Of a stretch of DNA of 64,000 nucleotides, positions 1 to 8,769 are shown one piece after another. A model generated the notes under the pieces. That model did no database searches and was not told the DNA's origin. It saw only the letters and a program-made list of their open reading frames with translations. Both the position numbers and the translations under genes were made by a program. The stretch is taken from NCBI RefSeq assembly GCF_002007205.1, contig NZ_LAZS01000003.1:1-64000 (forward strand), read 5' to 3'. The first letter of the stretch is position 1. Each line of letters begins with the position of its first letter. Source of the stretch: Ensifer adhaerens (GTDB taxonomy: Bacteria; Pseudomonadota; Alphaproteobacteria; Rhizobiales; Rhizobiaceae).

Positions 1-207
1 CACGTTGGTCGCGCGCGCATCCCCCACATCGCCACCGCAGCAGTAAGTTGCTCCGCAGACGCCGGCTTAAAATTAGACCGTGTTGGCCGGCGCCGCTGCC
101 CCTGGGAGAAGGAGCGGCGGGCGTGCGACTTGCGCCGTCGCGCGGTGTTACCCGTTTATTAACATATACAATCGATAGTTGCTTTCATCCTTGATTCCCG
201 CAATAGC
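1..207. other. Left-edge non-coding stretch with possible promoter
   Basis: No convincing gene is visible. Most of the stretch is GC-rich, but about 151-178 is AT-rich and includes TATACA-like bases that could serve as a -10 region for the gene starting at 208. The ATG at 208 has no clear Shine-Dalgarno sequence, and an in-frame TAA lies only about 45 bases upstream, so the 5' limit of that gene is uncertain. Confidence 0.3.
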
Positions 208-1005
208 ATGAGGCTGTTCGCACCAATTCGGCAGGCAGGTGCAGAAAGCGCAGCCATTGCCGCGGAGACAACACGGGTGACCACGATATCGCCGACGTCA
301 AACGTTGCCCTGGAGATCCTCAGGCGGACCGCTGAGCCTGAGGAAAAAGCGGGGTCCACCGACAGCGCGAGCGGCATCCTCCAGGTCGCGAACGGCGTTT
401 CCGCCGAGCCTGGCAAGGCGACCAAGCAAGCGCTCGGTGCGGTCAGCACCAGCATGCTGGAGCACACGGCAAGGTCCGACGCCTTTATCGGCCAGGCGCT
501 GGAAATGGTGAATTCCGATCGCTTCAAAGCCAGCGATCCCAATGTCAGGGCGACGCTGAAGGAAATCCTCACCCAGCAGGGCGAGATTTTCGCGGGCCGG
601 GTCGAAGCGGAACTGCTAAACGATCCCGATCTCAAGCATGAAGAGGCCATTGCTCTCGCGCTGACAGCGACGGTGCGCGGCAACCGCAGCCGTTTTGCCG
701 AAACCGAGATCGTGCTCGGCTATGATCTGAAAATCGCGGCCGACCAGCTGCATTATGTTGCCGATGCCGAGGGCCATAGCTCCGGCCAGTCCCTGGCGGA
801 CGCCGCGAGCGAAGCGCGCATCGGTCTCGACATCGCACGCGGGGCGCGGATCAACGCGAAGGGCGATGCCGCGCTGGCGGAGGCCCTCAAGGCGGAGGCG
901 GAGGCCGAGAAAATCTACAAGCGCACGCAACAGTCATTGAACGATTGGAACAGTTTCTGGACGAAGAAATTCGGCTGGGCGGACGGGCCGGTGACCGCGC
1001 GATAG
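208..1005 (+). CDS. Hypothetical protein (265 aa), Ala/Glu-rich
   Basis: I do not recognise this protein. It is 265 residues, rich in Ala, Glu, Lys and Arg, and looks mostly alpha-helical. There is no signal peptide, membrane segment or known catalytic motif. Residues about 85-150 and 190-245 have heptad-like Ala/Leu/Glu spacing, ending in a Trp-containing tail (NDWNSFWTKKFGW). The start is weakly supported because no ribosome-binding site is visible. Codon usage resembles that of neighbouring real genes, and the competing opposite-strand frames are shadows. It stands alone, ending 315 bases before the end of the convergent TetR gene. A cytoplasmic or secreted helical protein are both possible; I assign no function. 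Confidence 0.55.
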   Translation: MRLFAPIRQAGAESAAIAAETTRVTTISPTSNVALEILRRTAEPEEKAGSTDSASGILQVANGVSAEPGKATKQALGAVSTSMLEHTARSDAFIGQALEMVNSDRFKASDPNVRATLKEILTQQGEIFAGRVEAELLNDPDLKHEEAIALALTATVRGNRSRFAETEIVLGYDLKIAADQLHYVADAEGHSSGQSLADAASEARIGLDIARGARINAKGDAALAEALKAEAEAEKIYKRTQQSLNDWNSFWTKKFGWADGPVTAR

Positions 1006-1320
1006 AGCAACGCCGTTCGACGGTCAGATGAGGCGCGAGTGACGGGTCGCGGGGTACACCGTGTTTCCGTTTCCTCCAGGAAACGCGCCCCAACGGCCCG
1101 TTTCGGCGCGGTGCGTCCGCCACCCAACAACGCCCGCATTCCGCAGAGAAATCGCTCCGGGGCAGCTCCCACCGGCCAGGACATCCCGGCTGCGCGAGGA
1201 TGCGCCTAAACGCGTCGCCATGCTTCGGTTCTGCCCTTGCGTTCTGAGCTTTCGGTTTGTCGCAGCCGCGACCGCAAGGTCGTCGTGGAATTTTCAGCGG
1301 CATGGCCCAGCTTTCCGCTC
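1006..1320. other. 315-base intergenic region, one weak hairpin
   Basis: No gene is supported between the convergent genes at 208-1005 and 1321-1923; the short frames here have no ribosome-binding sites or family features. A 7-bp perfect stem with a 4-base loop lies at 1068-1085 (CGTTTCC/GGAAACG) and could be a weak terminator, but no T-run follows it. Nothing else is seen. Confidence 0.4.
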
Positions 1321-1923
1321 CTAGCCTTCTGCGCGGGCATTTTTCCCGGAAGGGCTGTGGCTTGCGGAGCCTTTGGGGTCGCGGTCGGTAAGCCACGCCC
1401 GTGTCTCGTCGAGGATCTCGGCCGACAGATCGGGATCGTCGGTCATCCTTGCCAGGATGAGCGCACCGATCATCGCGGCGGAACTGCCGATCGCGGCGCG
1501 GCGCCTCTGTTCGTCATCCGAGCCCGGCGCGATCTTGCCGAAGCGGACGAACTGGCGCTTGAGGACGCCGGTCATTTCCGACCGTGCAGCTCCCGGTTGG
1601 CGGCTCACGTCCGACGCCAGGGCTGCAAGCGGGCAGCCGTGGCCATAATCGTCGCGATGTTCCGGCGAAAGATAACGTCGCGCGACGGATGACAGGTCCA
1701 CGGACAGAGGCTCGGTCTCTCCCTGCAGAGCGGCGAGCGTCTGTGCGATCAGATCCTCCTTGGAGGTGAAGTAGCCGTAAAAGCCACCATGGGTGAGGCC
1801 CGCCGCCTTCATGACATCGGTGACGGTAACGGACTCGAAGCCGCGTTCCCTAAACAGCCGGCCGGCCGCCTCCAGAATTGTCCGTTTGTTCTCTTCGACC
1901 TGCTTCCGGCTCACGCGCATCAT
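1321..1923 (-). CDS. TetR/AcrR family transcriptional regulator
   Basis: This 200-residue protein has the usual TetR length. The N-terminal helix-turn-helix is clear at about 15-60 (RTILEAAGRLFRERGFE followed by VTDVMKAAGLTHGGFYGYF). The C-terminal ligand domain contains the GCPLAALASDVSRQ segment at about 95-110 seen in a TetR subgroup that often controls oxidoreductases. Two ATGs follow an AGGAG ribosome-binding site; the first is used here and the second (1920) is equally possible. It is divergent from the SDR gene at 2018. The 94-base gap holds a promoter with a palindrome in its spacer, so repression of the SDR gene and of itself is the natural reading. Ligand unknown. Confidence 0.9.
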   Translation of the reverse strand: MMRVSRKQVEENKRTILEAAGRLFRERGFESVTVTDVMKAAGLTHGGFYGYFTSKEDLIAQTLAALQGETEPLSVDLSSVARRYLSPEHRDDYGHGCPLAALASDVSRQPGAARSEMTGVLKRQFVRFGKIAPGSDDEQRRRAAIGSSAAMIGALILARMTDDPDLSAEILDETRAWLTDRDPKGSASHSPSGKNARAEG

Positions 1924-1941
1924 CGTCTCCTGAAATTTCGA

Positions 1942-1990
1942 TTGACATTATACATGATATCCATCATATATCCAAATACATGACGATCAT
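1942..1990 (+). promoter_or_regulatory. Promoter with TetR-type operator for the SDR gene
   Basis: A sigma70-like promoter reads TTGACA (1942-1947), 17-base spacer, CATATA (1965-1970). An inverted repeat ATGAT-ATCC-ATCAT occupies 1954-1967, inside the spacer and touching the -10. A second one, ATGA-CGA-TCAT, lies at 1980-1990. An AAGGAG ribosome-binding site is at 2004-2009. The position suits a TetR repressor that blocks RNA polymerase. That the divergent TetR protein binds here is inference. Confidence 0.6.
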
Positions 1991-2017
1991 CATTAATAAT
2001 CTGAAGGAGCACGATCG

Positions 2018-2806
2018 ATGAGCAGGAAGCCTAAAGTCCTTGTAACCGGTGCCTCTACCGGTATTGGTGCCGTCTATGCGGAGCGATTTGCGCATCGCGG
2101 CCATGATCTCGTTCTGGTCGCACGCAACACGGAGCGGCTCGACACTCTCGCCGCGCGCCTCAGGAACGAAACCGGCGTTGCCGTGGATGTCGTGCCGGCC
2201 GATCTGACGGACGGGCAGGACCTCGCCAAGGTCGAACAGCGCCTGCGCGAAGACCGGAGCATCGGGGTGCTGGTCAACAATGCTGGCACGTCTATCCCCC
2301 GCGGCTTTCTTCAGCAGCAGAACGAGGACATCTCGAAGCTGATCGCGCTCAACATCACGGCTGTGACCAGGCTTGCACATGCGGCGGCGCCGGGTTTTGC
2401 TGAGAGAGGCGAGGGGGCGATCATCAACATCGCGTCGGTCGTCGGGCTTGCGCCTGAGATGGGTGCAACCGTCTATGGGGCGACCAAGGCCTTCGTGCTG
2501 TTCCTCTCGCAGGGACTGAATGTCGAGCTCGCGGACAGGGGCGTCTATGTGCAGGCGGTTCTGCCCGCGGCGACGCGCACCGAAATCTGGGACCATGCCG
2601 GCGTCGATGTCGACACGCTTGCCGGCGTCATGGAGGTCGGCGATCTGGTCGATGCGGCGCTGGTCGGCTACGACCGGCGCGAGCTCGTGACGATCCCGCC
2701 GCTGCCGGATGCCGACCAGTGGAACGCGCTCGATGCGGCACGTCTGGCAATGCTGCCCAATTTTTCGCAGTCGCTGCCGGCGGAGCGCTATCGCTCGGCG
2801 GCCTGA
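2018..2806 (+). CDS. SDR family NAD(P)-dependent oxidoreductase
   Basis: A classical short-chain dehydrogenase/reductase of 262 residues. The cofactor-binding TGASTGIG motif is at 10-17, NNAG at 87-90, and the catalytic Ser140, Tyr153 (VYGATK) and Lys157 are present. Arg36 after the second strand (VARN) suggests a preference for NADP. A strong AAGGAG site precedes the ATG. The protein is cytoplasmic and has no membrane segment. It is transcribed divergently from the TetR gene at 1321-1923 and is its likely target. The substrate cannot be read from sequence; the subgroup includes many reductases of small carbonyl compounds. Confidence 0.92.
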   Translation: MSRKPKVLVTGASTGIGAVYAERFAHRGHDLVLVARNTERLDTLAARLRNETGVAVDVVPADLTDGQDLAKVEQRLREDRSIGVLVNNAGTSIPRGFLQQQNEDISKLIALNITAVTRLAHAAAPGFAERGEGAIINIASVVGLAPEMGATVYGATKAFVLFLSQGLNVELADRGVYVQAVLPAATRTEIWDHAGVDVDTLAGVMEVGDLVDAALVGYDRRELVTIPPLPDADQWNALDAARLAMLPNFSQSLPAERYRSAA

Positions 2807-3050
2807 GCCGTCCGCGCGCGGGAGCGGGCGATCGGCGTCCGCTCCGAAATCACGCGCTCACGGGAAGCCCGATGCTTGGACATTTGTCCGCTCGAGTTCC
2901 GTCAGCCGCATCGTCGATCAGCGACCGCGCCTAAACATTTGCCAAGCGTGGTCGGGCTGCTAGAGATTGAGGATCAAAGATTCGCAATGCCGGCCGCTCC
3001 CGTCCGCGTGCGAAGATCCTCCCTCGAAACGACGTTGATGGTGCGAACCG

Positions 3051-3980
3051 ATGAAAAGATTCAATCTGGGACCAACCGACCTTTCCGTTTCCTCTGCCGT
3101 GCTCGGGATGATGCGGATTGCCGATCTCAGCGATGGCGCCATAGCCCGGCTTTACGGCAAGGCGAGGGACGTGGGCATCAATGTCTTCGACCATGCGGAT
3201 ATCTATGGCGGCGAGCTGAACGCCTGCGAGCGCCGCTTCGGCGATGCGCTACGGCTGAAGCCTGCCGAGCGCGAACAGATCGTCGTGCAGAGTAAATGCG
3301 GGATCCGGCGCGGCTATTTCGATTTTTCCAGGGAGCACATCCTGCAGTCGGTCGAGCGGTCGCTGGCGGCGCTGAAGACCGACTATCTCGATCTTCTCTT
3401 GCTGCATCGTCCGGATGCGCTGGTGGAACCGGAGGAGGTGGCACAGGCCTTCGACAAGTTGCAGGCGGCGGGCAAGGTACGTAATTTCGGCGTCTCGAAC
3501 CACACCCCGCGGCAGATCGATCTCCTGAAGACGGCGGTGCGCCAGCCGCTGGTCGCCAACCAGATCCAGCTCAGCATCGCCCATGCCCCCTCCGTCGCCT
3601 TCGGCATTGCCGCCAACATGGCAGGCCTCGAGCAATCGATCGACCGCGACGGGGAAGTGGTCGTCTATTCGCGCATCAACCGCATGACGCTGCAGGCCTG
3701 GTCGCCGTTCCAGCAGGGTTTCTTCGGCGGTGTCTTCGTCGGCGACGAGACGAATTTCCCGGAGCTCAACCGGGTGCTGGACGAACTCGCGGGCAAGTAC
3801 GGGGTATCGGCTTCCGCGATCGCCTATGCCTGGATCGCCCGCCATCCGGCCAACATTCAGGTGGTGCTTGGAACGACAAGTCCCGAGCGTTTGGCCGATA
3901 TCGCGCCGGGCGCCGACATCACGCTGTCGCGCGAGGATTGGTATCGTCTCTTCACGGCGGCAGGACACGTTCTGCCCTGA
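3051..3980 (+). CDS. Aldo/keto reductase
   Basis: An NADPH-dependent (beta/alpha)8-barrel oxidoreductase of 309 residues. The aldo/keto reductase tetrad is complete: Asp47 and Tyr52 (FDHADIYGG), Lys82 (QSKCG) and His119 (LLLLHRPD). The C-terminal half carries VLGTTSPERL, typical of the phosphate-binding region. It resembles the E. coli YdhF group, whose physiological substrates are poorly known. A ribosome-binding site is weak at this ATG, but the reading N-terminus (MKRFNLGPTDLSVS) fits the family well. It stands as a single gene and is followed at once by a strong terminator shared with the convergent FAD enzyme gene. Confidence 0.93.
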   Translation: MKRFNLGPTDLSVSSAVLGMMRIADLSDGAIARLYGKARDVGINVFDHADIYGGELNACERRFGDALRLKPAEREQIVVQSKCGIRRGYFDFSREHILQSVERSLAALKTDYLDLLLLHRPDALVEPEEVAQAFDKLQAAGKVRNFGVSNHTPRQIDLLKTAVRQPLVANQIQLSIAHAPSVAFGIAANMAGLEQSIDRDGEVVVYSRINRMTLQAWSPFQQGFFGGVFVGDETNFPELNRVLDELAGKYGVSASAIAYAWIARHPANIQVVLGTTSPERLADIAPGADITLSREDWYRLFTAAGHVLP

Positions 3981-4009
3981 CCGCACGCGCTTGATGTTCC
4001 AATCAGAAG

Positions 4010-4047
4010 AAAGGCCCGCTCGGATCCGAGCGGGCCTTTCGTTTTTG
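4010..4047. terminator. Rho-independent terminator, perfect 30-base palindrome
   Basis: Bases 4010-4039 form a perfect palindrome (arms AAAGGCCCGCTCGG), followed on the plus strand by CGTTTTT. It sits between the convergent aldo/keto reductase and FAD-GcvT genes. It is best oriented to end the plus-strand gene but can fold in both transcripts. Confidence 0.85.
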
Positions 4048-4066
4048 AACGTCGTGCGCCGGCTGA

Positions 4067-6628
4067 TCAGGTGCGCGGCTTCAGGTTCTCGGGGTCGTAG
4101 AGCGGCTTGTAGCCGATACCGACGACTTCGACCGGATAGGTTTCGGCGAAGTACTCGACGTTGAGCTTGCGGCCGACCTGGCAATGGGACCATGGCAAGT
4201 AGGCAAGCGCGATGTTCTTGCCGATCGTCGGGCCAAAGGCGATCGACGTGGTGTAGGAGCGGCGGCCGAGTTCGTCGACCAGAACCTTGCCGGTTTCCGG
4301 ATCGATGACCGGCAGGGTGCCGACCGGATAGCGCTTGACGCCATTCCTGTCGGTGTTCTCGGTCAGCACCAGCGTGCAGAGCATGGCCGGCTGGTGCTCA
4401 CGCGCCTTGTACTCGAGGTGCTTGGCCCTACCGCGGAAGTCGACGTCCTTGACCTTCGGGCGGGCAAGATCCGCCTCGATCAGGTTGTACTGGGTGAGAA
4501 GATCGGCGTTCTGCAGGCGCAGGCTCTTTTCCATGCGGCGCGAGTTCGCATAGGTTTCGACGCCGAAGGCCATGACGCCGGTCGAGCGCAGAGCGTCCCA
4601 GACGGCGAGACCGTCCTCGTACTTCATGTGCAGTTCCCAGCCCTGCTCGCCGACATAGGAGATGCGGAAGGCGGTGACCTTTTTGCCGGCGACCTCGATC
4701 GGCTTGATCGCGGCGAAGGCGAAGTTCTCGATGTCGAGACCCGAGGGATCGGCAACCACCTTCTTGAGCGTCTCACGGGCGTTGGGACCCCAGATGCCGA
4801 TCGTGATGAACTTTTCCGAGACGTCGGTGATGGTGACGTCGAGGCCGCGGTCCTCGGCGACACGACGCATATATTGGAAGTCGCGCGGACCGGCGTCGGC
4901 GCCGTTGACGAGGCGGCAGCGGTCGGCCATGCGGAAGACGGTGAAGTCGGCCCGCACCATGCCCTCGTCGTCGAGGAAGTGGGTGTAGATGCCCTTGCCG
5001 ATGTTGCCGTCACCGCCGATCTTGGCAGCGCAGAGCCACTCGAGAAGCTCGACATGGTCAGGGCCTTCGATGTCGACCATGTGGAAATGCGAGAGGTTGA
5101 CGATGCCGCAATCCTCGCTCATGGCCAGATGCTCGGCGTTGGAGACGCGCCAGAAATGGCGGCTGTCCCACTCGTTCTCGCGCACCGGAACGCGGTCGCC
5201 GTACTTCTCCAGCAAGTGCTCGTTGGCGGCGTAGCCGTGGGCGCGCTCCCAGCCGCCGAGTTCCATGAAATAGCCGCCGAGTTCCTTCTCGCGTTCGTAG
5301 AAGGGCGAGCGCTTGACGTTGCGGCCCGTCGCATAGGGCTCGCGCGTGTGCACGGCCGGGTAATAGATCTTCTGCGCCGCCTCGAAGCAGCGGCCCTCGA
5401 TGAATTTTTCCTCGAGCTGGTGCGGATAGAAGCGGGAATAGTCGATCGAGGCGTGGTCGATTTCGGTGCGCCCGTCCGTCATCCAGTCGGCGATCAACTT
5501 GCCGTAGCCGGGGCCGTCCTTCACCCAGATGGCCACACAGTACCAGAGGCCGCGCACCTTCTGGCTCTCGCCGCAGGAGGGGCCGCCGGCGGCCGAGACC
5601 TGCAAGAGGCCGTTGAAGGAATGGCCTTCATTGTAGCCGAGCTCGCCGAGGATCGGTGTCAGTTCCATGGCGCGCTCGAGCGGCTCGATGATCTGCTCCA
5701 TGTCGAGGTCGCGCTGCGAGGGCGACAGGCGCGCCTCGTGCTTTTCGAGAATGTTGCGCGGATGGCAGAGGCGCGGATTCGTGGTCTCGTAATAGCCCCA
5801 CTCGATCTGGCCGCCCTCGGTGGTCTTCGGGTCGCCGGTGTCGCGCATGTAGGCCGAGTTGCCCTGGTCACGCAAAAGCGGGAAGCCGATCTCCTTGCCG
5901 GTGCCTTCGAATTCGTTGTACGGGCCGAAGAAGGTGAGCGGATGGTCGACCGGCATGACCGGCAGGTCCTCTCCGACCATTTCGGCGATGAGGCGGCCCC
6001 AGATGCCGGCGCAGACGATGACATGATCGGCCATGATCGTGCCGCGATGGGTGACGACACCCTTGATGCGGCCGTTCTCGACGATCAGCGACTTCGCCGG
6101 CGTGTTGCCGAAGACCTGCAGCTTGCCGGATTTTTCGGCCGCATCGACGAGCTTGCCGGCAACCGTCTGCGACCGCGGGATGACGAGGCCGGCATCCGGG
6201 TCGAACATGCCGCCCATGACCTGATCTTCCTCGATCAGCGGAAACATCTTCTTGATTTCGGCCGGCGAAACATAGTGGGCGCGGGTGCCGAAGGCCTTGG
6301 CGGAGGAGAGCTTGCGCTTGATCTCTTCCATCCAGACGTCGTCGCCGGTGCGCGCAACTTCCAGGCCGCCGATGCGGGCGTAGTGGCCCATCTTCTCGAA
6401 GAAATCGATGGAGTACTGCGTCGTCCAAACCGAGAGGTAATCGTGGCTGGTGGTGTAGCAGAAGTCGGAGGCGTGCGCCGTCGAGCCGATATCGGTCGGG
6501 ACACCCGACTTGTCGATGCCGACGATATCGTCCCAGCCGCGCTCGATCAGGTGATGCGCGATCGAGGCGCCCACGATGCCACCCAGCCCGATGATTACGA
6601 CCTTCGCCTTTTGCGGAAACTCTGCCAT
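4067..6628 (-). CDS. FAD-dependent amine dehydrogenase with GcvT domain (DMGDH/sarcosine dehydrogenase type)
   Basis: An 853-residue two-part enzyme. Residues about 9-400 form an FAD-dependent oxidase fold starting with the dinucleotide motif GLGGIVG (14-20), and a GSTAHAS segment near 48 aligns with the region where related enzymes bind FAD through His. Residues about 430-740 are a GcvT/aminomethyltransferase domain and about 745-840 its C-terminal barrel. Family members oxidatively demethylate dimethylglycine, sarcosine or related N-methyl amines and pass the methylene group to tetrahydrofolate. Length and order match the family. It is a single gene. A 14-base inverted repeat lies 41 bases upstream of the start. 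Its paralogue at 57605-60031 shares the architecture, so the exact N-methyl substrate of each is open. Confidence 0.92.
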   Translation of the reverse strand: MAEFPQKAKVVIIGLGGIVGASIAHHLIERGWDDIVGIDKSGVPTDIGSTAHASDFCYTTSHDYLSVWTTQYSIDFFEKMGHYARIGGLEVARTGDDVWMEEIKRKLSSAKAFGTRAHYVSPAEIKKMFPLIEEDQVMGGMFDPDAGLVIPRSQTVAGKLVDAAEKSGKLQVFGNTPAKSLIVENGRIKGVVTHRGTIMADHVIVCAGIWGRLIAEMVGEDLPVMPVDHPLTFFGPYNEFEGTGKEIGFPLLRDQGNSAYMRDTGDPKTTEGGQIEWGYYETTNPRLCHPRNILEKHEARLSPSQRDLDMEQIIEPLERAMELTPILGELGYNEGHSFNGLLQVSAAGGPSCGESQKVRGLWYCVAIWVKDGPGYGKLIADWMTDGRTEIDHASIDYSRFYPHQLEEKFIEGRCFEAAQKIYYPAVHTREPYATGRNVKRSPFYEREKELGGYFMELGGWERAHGYAANEHLLEKYGDRVPVRENEWDSRHFWRVSNAEHLAMSEDCGIVNLSHFHMVDIEGPDHVELLEWLCAAKIGGDGNIGKGIYTHFLDDEGMVRADFTVFRMADRCRLVNGADAGPRDFQYMRRVAEDRGLDVTITDVSEKFITIGIWGPNARETLKKVVADPSGLDIENFAFAAIKPIEVAGKKVTAFRISYVGEQGWELHMKYEDGLAVWDALRSTGVMAFGVETYANSRRMEKSLRLQNADLLTQYNLIEADLARPKVKDVDFRGRAKHLEYKAREHQPAMLCTLVLTENTDRNGVKRYPVGTLPVIDPETGKVLVDELGRRSYTTSIAFGPTIGKNIALAYLPWSHCQVGRKLNVEYFAETYPVEVVGIGYKPLYDPENLKPRT

Positions 6629-6945
6629 TGATTGCGACCCTAGTTGGATTGGAAGCCGGATTTTAAGGCGTGATACATCACGACTAGAGCCTGTCTACGA
6701 CATAATCATCAAACTGCACGACCAGAGCCGGGCAATCTTTTGGTCGCGCAACGAGAGCTATCGAGACGGTCATGCCACTGATTTCGTGAGAAAAAGCCCA
6801 AAGGATGTTCGATGCGACTTCCTTTAGCATAGGCAGCACGCGGCCGTATCGGAATGCGTCATCGCGTCGGGAAAGAATGTCCGACCTTAGGCTTTGTCCA
6901 AGGACGACAGTCAGCGGGTATGTCGCATGTCTTGGGCACCACGTC
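6629..6945. other. 317-base intergenic region with a 14-base inverted repeat
   Basis: No gene is supported. The inverted repeat CGTGAT-AC-ATCACG (6669-6682) lies 41 bases upstream of the FAD-GcvT start and is a candidate operator. A weak 5-bp stem (6936-6954) overlaps the stop codon of the oxidase subunit IV gene. Nothing else is evident. Confidence 0.4.
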
Positions 6946-7326
6946 CTAAGGTGCGGCGCCGAAGAAGGTCAGGCGACTGAAGAGCACGTAGTTTGATTCC
7001 GAGACCATCAGGGCAACGAACACCAGCACCAGGAGCGGCGGCAACAGGATCGCGTAGATCAGCGCCAACCGCTCCCAGGCCATGTGCATGAAGATCGCGA
7101 CGATGAGCCCTGCCTTCAGCATCATGAAGATCAGGATCAGCGACCATCTGAGATAGCCCTGCAGCCCGACGTAATCGACGAGGTATGAGAAGGTGCTGAG
7201 CACGAAAAGCAGGATCCAGACGGCCAGGTAGAGGCCAATCGGGTGCTGCTGGTGCGTTTGTGCCGGTGCTTGTGTTTGGGCTTGCGGTGCTGCGTGGGTG
7301 TGTACCGTCGTTTCTGTCATGGCCAT
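6946..7326 (-). CDS. Cytochrome c oxidase subunit IV family protein
   Basis: A small membrane subunit of 126 residues, last gene of the oxidase operon. A Gln/Ala/His-rich N-terminal tail (1-29) precedes three hydrophobic helices at about 31-53, 62-82 and 87-108, with the FMMLKAGLIVAIFMHMAWE segment typical of bacterial CoxF/CtaF-type subunit IV proteins. These subunits sit in the inner membrane and help assemble or stabilise the haem-copper oxidase without binding cofactors. It starts 3 bases after the upstream subunit III gene, so translation is probably coupled. Confidence 0.88.
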   Translation of the reverse strand: MAMTETTVHTHAAPQAQTQAPAQTHQQHPIGLYLAVWILLFVLSTFSYLVDYVGLQGYLRWSLILIFMMLKAGLIVAIFMHMAWERLALIYAILLPPLLVLVFVALMVSESNYVLFSRLTFFGAAP

Positions 7327-7329
7327 GCC

Positions 7330-8052
7330 TCACCACAGATAGAAGAATGCGAAGATGAAGACCCAGACGAGGTCGACGAAATGCCAGTAGAGGCCGGTGA
7401 TTTCGACGATCTCGTATTGTCCTTTGCGGCTCGTGAAGAAGCCGGCTTTGCCGGTGTCGAAGTCGCCGCGCCAGACCTTGCGGGCGATGATCAGCAGGAA
7501 GATGACGCCGATCGTGACGTGAGTGCCGTGGAAGCCGGTGATCATGAAGAAGGTCGAGCCGAATTGGGGAGCACCCCAGGGGTTGCCCCAGGGCCGCACG
7601 CCCTCGCTGATCAGTTTGGTCCATTCGAAGGCCTGCATGCCGACGAAGGTGGCGCCGAACAGGGCGGTTATCAGCATGAGAAGCGCGGTTTTCCGGCGGT
7701 CGTGGCGATAGCCGTAATTGACAGCCATCGCCATCGTGCCGCTGGAGGTGATCAGCACGAAGGTCATGATCGCGATCAGGATCAGCGGCACGTCCGAGCC
7801 GCCAATATGCAGCGCGAAGACTTCACTTGGATTGGGCCACGGCACAGCGGTCGACATGCGCGCCGACATATAGGCGATGAGGAAGCAGCCGAAGACGAAG
7901 GTGTCGCTCAAGAGGAAGATCCACATCATCGCCTTGCCCCAGGAGACGTTCTTGAACGTCCGCTGGTCGGAGGCCCAGTCGGAGGCGAAACCGGCAAGGC
8001 CCGCGGGGCGGTGGAGCGGCTCTCTGACAGGCGAATGTGTCTCGGCGGACAT
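7330..8052 (-). CDS. Cytochrome c oxidase subunit III
   Basis: A 240-residue inner-membrane subunit of an aa3-type oxidase. Five hydrophobic helices can be drawn from about residue 40 onward, the short five-helix form. Diagnostic segments are MWIFLLSDTFVFGCFLIAY, FHGTHVTIGVIFLL and the C-terminal YWHFVDLVWVFIFAFFYLW. Subunit III supports proton uptake and stability of subunit I. The gene lies 12 bases after a second, distinct subunit III-like gene and 3 bases before subunit IV. The two subunit III proteins differ too much to be a recent duplication. Confidence 0.92.
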   Translation of the reverse strand: MSAETHSPVREPLHRPAGLAGFASDWASDQRTFKNVSWGKAMMWIFLLSDTFVFGCFLIAYMSARMSTAVPWPNPSEVFALHIGGSDVPLILIAIMTFVLITSSGTMAMAVNYGYRHDRRKTALLMLITALFGATFVGMQAFEWTKLISEGVRPWGNPWGAPQFGSTFFMITGFHGTHVTIGVIFLLIIARKVWRGDFDTGKAGFFTSRKGQYEIVEITGLYWHFVDLVWVFIFAFFYLW

Positions 8053-8064
8053 GCCTTGGCTCCT

Positions 8065-8769
8065 TCAAGTCAAGAGGGACCGGCAGAGCTCGACGAAGTC
8101 GTTGGCCCAGCCGGAAAAGAGCGCGAAAAGCACCAGCCATACGGCCAGCATGAAGTGCCAGTAGGTGGCGCAGAGCGTGATCGACAGCACGGCCTTTTCG
8201 CCCATCGGGCCGGCGCGCGTTTTCACGATCACCCGCGTGAGCGCGATGAGCCCACCGAGGATGTGCAGGCCATGCATGCCGGAGATCATGTAGAAGAAAC
8301 TGTTGGCCGGATTGTCGGCGAGGACAAAACCGGCGTCCGTAAGCTCGCGCCAGGCGAAGACCTGGCCGGCGAGGAAGGCGAGACCGGTTGCAAGGGCGGC
8401 GATCAGCGCCGTGCGGCTTGCCTCGTCACGGTGCTGGTCGGCCGTTGCCCGCGCCGCATGGAGAAGCAGGCTGCCGAGAGCGAGAATGGCGGTGTTAAGC
8501 CACAGGATCTTCGGCATTGGCGTCGACCACCAGTCGGTGGAGGCCATGCGCATGAAATAGGCGCTGATGAAGAGCGAAAAGAGCGCGGCGACGACGGCCA
8601 GAAAGACGCCAAGACCGATTTTCGCGGGCGCCATGGGAGGCCGGTCGTGTGGGCGGAGGTCGTGGGCGTGGCCGACCTCCAGCCACGGTTTCGAGAACAG
8701 CCGCTGTCGGCTGAGCCACCAGCCGGCGATCGCGAAAATCACCGCCAGGAAGGCGAGCGTGACGTTCAT
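8065..8769 (-). CDS. Cytochrome c oxidase subunit III-like protein (second copy)
   Basis: A 234-residue membrane protein of the subunit III superfamily. It begins with a single helix (1-18) and a polar loop, then hydrophobic helices, and carries the family segments FYMISGMHGLHILGGLIAL and YWHFMLAVWLVLFALFSGW. Its start overlaps the end of the subunit I gene by 4 bases, so it belongs to the same transcript. Two subunit III-type genes in tandem suggest either a heteromeric oxidase or one structural subunit plus one assembly factor. I cannot decide between these from sequence. Confidence 0.87.
   Translation of the reverse strand: MNVTLAFLAVIFAIAGWWLSRQRLFSKPWLEVGHAHDLRPHDRPPMAPAKIGLGVFLAVVAALFSLFISAYFMRMASTDWWSTPMPKILWLNTAILALGSLLLHAARATADQHRDEASRTALIAALATGLAFLAGQVFAWRELTDAGFVLADNPANSFFYMISGMHGLHILGGLIALTRVIVKTRAGPMGEKAVLSITLCATYWHFMLAVWLVLFALFSGWANDFVELCRSLLT

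Noticed and set aside
887-1396. Minus-strand frame of 169 codons bridging the first two genes
   Set aside because: Arg/Pro-rich, no ribosome-binding site, overlaps both flanking real genes.
4184-6631. Plus-strand 815-codon frame antisense to the FAD-GcvT gene
   Set aside because: Composition (Asp/Gly/Val/Arg-rich, low complexity) is that of a mirror frame; no ribosome-binding site; the minus-strand gene is clearly real.
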